64,000 nucleotides of DNA from DAOPXV01 sp964551445 (GTDB taxonomy: Bacteria; Muiribacteriota; UBA9980). Shown here piece after piece: positions 60,325 to 64,000 of this stretch. The position numbers and the translations under genes are program-made. The notes below the pieces were generated by a model, which ran no database searches, was not told the DNA's origin, and saw nothing but the letters and a program-made list of their open reading frames with translations. How positions within the stretch are numbered: the stretch's first letter is position 1; the number at the start of each line of letters is the position of its first letter. The DNA lies in the NCBI GenBank assembly GCA_964551445.1, contig CAZKCG010000021.1:1-64000 (forward strand). Direction: 5' to 3'.

Positions 60325-61230
60325 TTACACTAAAGATTTTTTCCTTATCACCTGATCATATTGTTCCACTGCGTATTTCGCGAATTTTTTCTTGACCATT
60401 TTTAATCTTGCGTGATTATCGTATTTTACCTCGAAGAGCGCAAACGGGTATTTTTCAGCGAGATCCGTGAGCAGGTGCCCCCTTATCGAACGCATCTGAA
60501 GCGCTATTCCAAGAGCCGCGCCCTGATGTTCGGGCATGATGAAAATAGAAGTATATAATATGGTTCTTTCATTTTCAATATAATTACAAATGGTCCAGCC
60601 GACTATACTGCCGTCTTTTTTCAGGCCCAGGCTGATATCGGGGACGATGGTCTCTTCCGTTTTAAAAGGCGACAGCACTTCGTCGAACCATTCCTTTTTT
60701 TCCCATTCATTTCTAAGTTTTTCTTTATGAGAACGGCCCAGATCAGACCATCTGAAAGTTTCAAATCCGTCGGGAAGGCCGGTATATTCGATCATTGGCA
60801 TATTCGCGAAACTTCTGTCGCATTTGCAGAAGAAGACCGAAGGCTCGACGGGGCCGTAACCGCATTTATCGAATATTTTATTTATAAGCGGCACGAACGG
60901 ACGATTATTGAAATAAAACGCCTGTACATTTCCGATCCCGAATTCGCGGCAGCGCTCTTCTAAAAACTCCATCATTTCAATTGAAAGCTTTTGGCCGCGA
61001 TGCGGTTTTTCTATAAAGAGCGACAATATATCCAGATGTTCCTTCGCGTCGAGTTTCAGTCCGAGCAGAAGTCCCGCCGGCTCGCCGCCGTGGAAAAGGC
61101 CGACCGGAAACAACTTTCCCAGCACGTTATCCATCCATGCCAAAAACGGCTTATATTGGCCGTATGTCATGGTTTTGAAGTTTTCCGCCTCTTTCGAGGT
61201 CAGTAATTTGATCTCGTATTTATTATTCAT
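60325..61230 (-). CDS. Protein with two GNAT acetyltransferase domains
   Basis: 301 residues. Two GNAT-like halves: the first (about 1-135) has LSLFIEKPHRGQKLSIEMMEF with an acetyl-CoA loop R-G-Q-K-L-S; the second (about 145-300) has SIFIMPEHQGAALGIALQMR with loop Q-G-A-A-L-G. Both pyrophosphate-binding loops look usable, although the first is less canonical. Placed between the precursor and LanM genes, so it may acetylate the peptide or give self-protection; alternatives such as a tRNA or metabolite acetyltransferase cannot be excluded. It ends 20 bases before LanM. Confidence 0.82.
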   Translation of the reverse strand: MNNKYEIKLLTSKEAENFKTMTYGQYKPFLAWMDNVLGKLFPVGLFHGGEPAGLLLGLKLDAKEHLDILSLFIEKPHRGQKLSIEMMEFLEERCREFGIGNVQAFYFNNRPFVPLINKIFDKCGYGPVEPSVFFCKCDRSFANMPMIEYTGLPDGFETFRWSDLGRSHKEKLRNEWEKKEWFDEVLSPFKTEETIVPDISLGLKKDGSIVGWTICNYIENERTILYTSIFIMPEHQGAALGIALQMRSIRGHLLTDLAEKYPFALFEVKYDNHARLKMVKKKFAKYAVEQYDQVIRKKSLV

Positions 61231-61354
61231 GCTTTGGTTAAAGTATTCTATTGTTATCTGATGTCATTGGATGAATCCTGCCCGATTTATTGAAAGTCTG
61301 ATTTTTTTAATATTCTCTGCCGCCTTTTAAAGTTAACAACGGACGACACCGCGT

Positions 61355-61618
61355 CTAATTATTTCGGAAATCGTATCTTTCTCCGGTAGCGATGTTTTCG
61401 TAAACTGGAAATCCGTCCTGAGTGTACTTGACCGTCCAGCCGGGGGGCAGTTGGATCCGTCCAGCCCCTCCGGCCGCAAGCGATAACTCGTCATCGCTTA
61501 ATTCTCTATCATCTGAGTTTATATGTTTTTCAAATAATGATTTAAGCTGTAATTTTACGCGCAACTTTTCCTTTAGATCGGTTTCTTTTGAAAAGTCGTA
61601 TTTTTCGCCGCTTAACAT
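61355..61618 (-). CDS. RiPP precursor peptide with double-glycine leader and WW-like, Cys-free core
   Basis: 87 residues. The leader (1-51) is helical and acidic and ends ELSDDELSLAAGG, a textbook C39 cleavage site (Gly50-Gly51). The 36-residue core has Trp61, Thr62, Thr66 and Thr77, and neither Cys nor Ser. LPPGW followed by a DG turn and VYEN-x2-T-G resembles a WW domain (first Trp, Tyr, Asn and Thr conserved; the second Trp replaced by an aromatic Tyr/Phe). It lies between the sigma and acetyltransferase genes in the LanM/exporter operon. GAGG precedes ATG 61618. Expected fate: up to three dehydrobutyrines, cleavage and export. The function is unknown. Confidence 0.85.
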   Translation of the reverse strand: MLSGEKYDFSKETDLKEKLRVKLQLKSLFEKHINSDDRELSDDELSLAAGGAGRIQLPPGWTVKYTQDGFPVYENIATGERYDFRNN

Positions 61619-61686
61619 AATTTTTATTCCTCTTGTCGATTATATACGCCCGGATCTTTAAACTGTCTCGGAATTTTATAAAAAAG

Positions 61687-62217
61687 TTATACGAGGCAAT
61701 ATGAGATCTCCAGCGCGGCTTTTAACTTATCAAGCGCGCGGGCGCAAAGGGTCGAAACGGTGCTTTCGTTTATTCCCGTCATTTCGGATATCTGACGATT
61801 ATTGAACTCGCCGAAAAATTTTAAGGCTATTATATTTCTTTGTTTTTCGTTTAATTCAGAGATCGCTTTGTATAAAAGCTTTCGATCCTCATTCGTTATT
61901 TTTTCATATTGTTCGTCGAAATTAACCGACATAGCGGGGTCAAAATCGAAGTCGCCGTTATCGATATAAAGGATGTTTTTTTGTTTTCTGTAAAAATCGA
62001 CGACGGAGTTTCTGGCTATAGTGAAGAGCCAGGTGGAAAAGGAAGCTTTTCGGGGATCGAATTTATCGAGATTTGAAATGAGTTTTAAAAAGATCTCGCT
62101 TACTATGTCTTCGGTTTGTTCGCGATTCAAAAGCCGGTAAAAAATATAATTATATATTTTAGAAAAATAATTTTCGTAGATATCGTCTATGTTATTGATT
62201 TTTTTGAAGTCGCACAT
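61687..62217 (-). CDS. ECF-type RNA polymerase sigma factor
   Basis: 176 residues. Sigma2 region (about 10-80; NREQTEDIVSEIFLKLISNL, FSTWLFTIARNSVVDFYRK) and sigma4 region (about 110-170; ISELNEKQRNIIALKFFGEF, ISEMTGINESTVSTLCARAL). No anti-sigma gene is adjacent. It is the first gene of the minus-strand RiPP operon, 68 bases before the precursor, so it may drive this cluster. The ATG start and its own promoter are at the divergent region shared with the metallopeptidase gene. Confidence 0.9.
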   Translation of the reverse strand: MCDFKKINNIDDIYENYFSKIYNYIFYRLLNREQTEDIVSEIFLKLISNLDKFDPRKASFSTWLFTIARNSVVDFYRKQKNILYIDNGDFDFDPAMSVNFDEQYEKITNEDRKLLYKAISELNEKQRNIIALKFFGEFNNRQISEMTGINESTVSTLCARALDKLKAALEISYCLV

Positions 62218-62299
62218 ATTTAAATCACATATATCAGCATTTAGTTTTTTAAAAATTTTTTCAATGAATGCAAGTAATGTAAGTAAAAAAATTTATGAA

Positions 62300-62328
62300 A
62301 TAATATCACAAAATTCAATTTAATACAA
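62300..62328 (-). promoter_or_regulatory. Promoter of the sigma factor / RiPP operon
   Basis: On the minus strand TTGTAT (62328-62323), 17 bases, TATTAT (62305-62300), about 83 bases before ATG 62217, in very AT-rich DNA. Confidence 0.55.
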
Positions 62329-62379
62329 TTTTTTTTATGATCGGTATTTTTGGATCTCGCGGCGTATGAGTTAAATTAA

Positions 62380-62408
62380 TTGACAAATAAACCTTTTATA
62401 AATATAAT
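62380..62408 (+). promoter_or_regulatory. Consensus sigma-70 promoter of the metallopeptidase gene
   Basis: TTGACA (62380-62385), 17 bases, TATAAT (62403-62408): both hexamers perfect. Confidence 0.8.
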
Positions 62409-62424
62409 GAAACTAACGGGTTAA

Positions 62425-63540
62425 ATGTCTAAAAATAAATTTTTCGGGAGTAGATCTAACATGCCGGAACTTGAAGAATATTTTAAAAACCTTTTTTTGG
62501 TGAATTTGAGATCGATGAATGAGTTTCCTTTGATGGACGAGGAGTTCGTTTCGGTATGGCGCGGATACGCGAATGAGTCGCTGGAAGCCGGGGTTTTTAA
62601 TACGCTGAAAAAACATTTGCCGCAGTTGAATTTCGCTGTCGAAAAAGGAATGGGTCAGGACCCGGAATATAGAGCGGCCACGCTTTCCGAAAAGATCGTC
62701 GAAAAAACTTCGGGCAGAAATGATCTTCGGATAAACCGCCCCGATGAGGTTAAACTTCTTATACGCCAGACCCCGGCCGGATCCATTCCGGTCATTATAG
62801 TTCACGAGCGTGAAGATTTCGTGAATTTTTTCCGCGCGCTCGCCTGTAAAAATGAACCGGCCGAGATACCCGCTTCAACCGGCGCGTGCGCCGTAAAAGG
62901 GTTTAATAACGTGGAAAGGCTGAGAAGCTATAAACAAAAATGGATATCAGAAAACCCTTTTGGATCATGGGAGCTGGAGTTTGAAAAACTGTCCGCCCGA
63001 AAGGAATTATATCAGGACAGTTTCCTTCTTTTGAGCGACGGCCCTTACAGCGGAGTTCCGGCCTGCGAACTCGGGTTTGAGGACGCAAAGTGGCGTGAGG
63101 CGTCTCTTAAAATAAGGCTGGGGCATGAATCGGCCCATTACCTGACGAAAAGATGTTTCGGTTCCATGAGAAATTACGCGCATGACGAACTGATCGCCGA
63201 TTACGCCGGAATATGCGAGGCGTTCGGCTCATACAGCAGCGCGCTTTTCTTGAAATTTTGCGGGATCGAAAATTTTCCGGAGATCAGACAGGGCGGCCGG
63301 ATCAATAATTATAAAGGCAAGCCGCCGCTTTCAGACGAAGCATTTCAAAAAATGTGCGGCGTTTTATATGACGCCGCGCTGAACGCGGAAATATTCGACA
63401 GGCGAAACAGACAGAATTTCAAGGGCCGTGATTTTACGACCGCCGCAGTTTTATGCCTGGCATCGCTTCGAGTCGATGAAATAGCCGAAAAAAATGCTGT
63501 CGCTATTCTTGAAAAATTGCTTTCAGATATCGAAAATTGA
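62425..63540 (+). CDS. Predicted zinc metallopeptidase (HExxH), unknown family
   Basis: 371 residues from ATG 62425. The motif GHESAHYL (His234-Glu235-x2-His238) followed by HDELIADYAG with Glu255 fits a gluzincin-like site (HExxH plus downstream Glu). The rest is unrecognised, without signal peptide or membrane segment. The promoter lies only 17 bases upstream, so the alternative ATG 62461, preceded by GGGAG at 62446-62450, may be the true start (359 residues). Divergent from the RiPP operon and likely co-regulated through the shared AT-rich region. It could process a peptide, but it may be unrelated; the existing C39 exporter already explains leader removal. Confidence 0.72.
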   Translation: MSKNKFFGSRSNMPELEEYFKNLFLVNLRSMNEFPLMDEEFVSVWRGYANESLEAGVFNTLKKHLPQLNFAVEKGMGQDPEYRAATLSEKIVEKTSGRNDLRINRPDEVKLLIRQTPAGSIPVIIVHEREDFVNFFRALACKNEPAEIPASTGACAVKGFNNVERLRSYKQKWISENPFGSWELEFEKLSARKELYQDSFLLLSDGPYSGVPACELGFEDAKWREASLKIRLGHESAHYLTKRCFGSMRNYAHDELIADYAGICEAFGSYSSALFLKFCGIENFPEIRQGGRINNYKGKPPLSDEAFQKMCGVLYDAALNAEIFDRRNRQNFKGRDFTTAAVLCLASLRVDEIAEKNAVAILEKLLSDIEN

Positions 63541-63585
63541 ATTTAAAATTTCATATGACCGGTGAAAAAGATATCCCGGCGGGGT

Positions 63586-64000
63586 CTAAACGGGTTGAGA
63601 TGTTTCAAGCACTTCATATATGGTGCTTTTTAAAACTTCTATTTCGTAGGGCTTCGCAAGGAAAGCGCTGAAACCGAAATCTCTGAAGTTAGACGCCACA
63701 GGCCCGTTAAAATATCCGCTTGAAGCTATCGCCCTGATATTCTCATTCATAGCGGAAAGTTTATGCATCATTTCAACGCCACCCATTCCGCCCGGCACGG
63801 TAAGATCGATTATCAGCACATCGAAAGGTTCGCCAAGCCGTTTCGCGTTCAGATATTTTTCGATGGCGCCCATCCCTTCGCTCGCGCATTCGACGGTGAT
63901 CCCGATCTCCTCAAGCAGCTCCCCGAGAGTGTCTAATATGAATTTTTCATCATCCATTAATAGCACTTTGATCTTTCGGTCCCTGTAAACCGCCGGTTCA
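63586..64000 (-). CDS. Response regulator receiver domain, 5' end outside the window
   Basis: The frame stays open from GTG 63966 to the right edge, adding codons for EPAVYRDRKIK before VLLMDDEKF, so the gene continues beyond the window. The visible part is a complete receiver domain: MDDEKFILDTLGE acidic pocket, Asp in LIIDLTVPGG, Ser in IASSGYF, Lys in FLAKPYEIEVL. The lead-in sequence and C-terminal position are typical of hybrid histidine kinases that end in a receiver domain. It ends 45 bases from the metallopeptidase stop, converging. Confidence 0.85.
   Translation of the reverse strand, partial: EPAVYRDRKIKVLLMDDEKFILDTLGELLEEIGITVECASEGMGAIEKYLNAKRLGEPFDVLIIDLTVPGGMGGVEMMHKLSAMNENIRAIASSGYFNGPVASNFRDFGFSAFLAKPYEIEVLKSTIYEVLETSQPV

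Noticed and set aside
1..64000. tRNA or rRNA genes
   Set aside because: No cloverleaf with a GTTCRA-type T-loop and no rRNA-like stretch was noticed by eye; a covariance-model scan was not possible.

Overview
The window reads as a scaffold from an uncultivated, anaerobic, Gram-negative-type (diderm) bacterium. The envelope evidence is two lipoprotein signal peptides, a TolC-type outer-membrane channel with an HlyD adaptor, and two prepilin-like proteins. Anaerobiosis is suggested by an NAD-linked [FeFe] hydrogenase with its maturase HydG, a hydrogenase-like sensor kinase and rubrerythrin-like proteins. Coding DNA favours AAA, GAA and ATA codons, and many starts are preceded by a GGGTGA-type ribosome site. 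No rRNA, tRNA, CRISPR array or recognisable transposase was seen. Signalling and gene content recall deep candidate phyla such as Riflebacteria or Wallbacteria, but that is an impression only. A run of 100 Ns at 24638-24737 shows this is an assembled draft.

Layout. 1-4.7 kb: end of a pilus/pseudopilus-type operon (two prepilins, two secreted unknowns). 4.8-7.0 kb: an unusual exported fusion of metallophosphoesterase, two SH3b domains and a C39-like peptidase. 7.2-19.0 kb: a plus-strand run with a membrane/TPR protein, an isopropylmalate/homocitrate-synthase-like enzyme, aconitase-type large and small subunits, a flavoprotein, a LuxE-family acyl-protein synthetase, a cyclase-RDD fusion, a LuxC-family reductase and a B12-type radical SAM enzyme. 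Apart from the signalling genes this looks like an undescribed biosynthetic pathway. 18.5-27.6 kb: a 455-bp direct repeat (the 3' end of the radical SAM gene) flanks a >7-kb gene for a repetitive giant lipoprotein and a truncated ankyrin gene.

27.6-39.5 kb: two rubrerythrin-like genes, then the hydrogenase block: a Rex repressor fused in frame to the NuoE-type subunit, NuoF-type HydB, HydA, a receiver protein, a hydrogenase-like sensor histidine kinase, a receiver-PAS-kinase and HydG. HydE and HydF are not here. 39.5-46.8 kb: a partner-switching signalling block (two STAS proteins, a Cache-HAMP-SpoIIE phosphatase fused to an RsbW-type kinase, an orphan NMT1-type binding protein, a TPR protein) interleaved with a TetR regulator and an alpha-amylase-family enzyme that share an operator-like palindrome.

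46.8-63.5 kb: a complete minus-strand RiPP cluster: ECF sigma factor, precursor peptide with a double-glycine leader, double GNAT protein, CCG-type LanM, TolC, a LivJ-like binding lipoprotein, HlyD and two NHLM-type ABC exporters, one with a C39 peptidase. The predicted core has no cysteine and no serine, so it cannot form lanthionine by itself, and it resembles a WW domain. A predicted HExxH metallopeptidase is transcribed divergently. The window ends inside a receiver domain that continues past the right edge.
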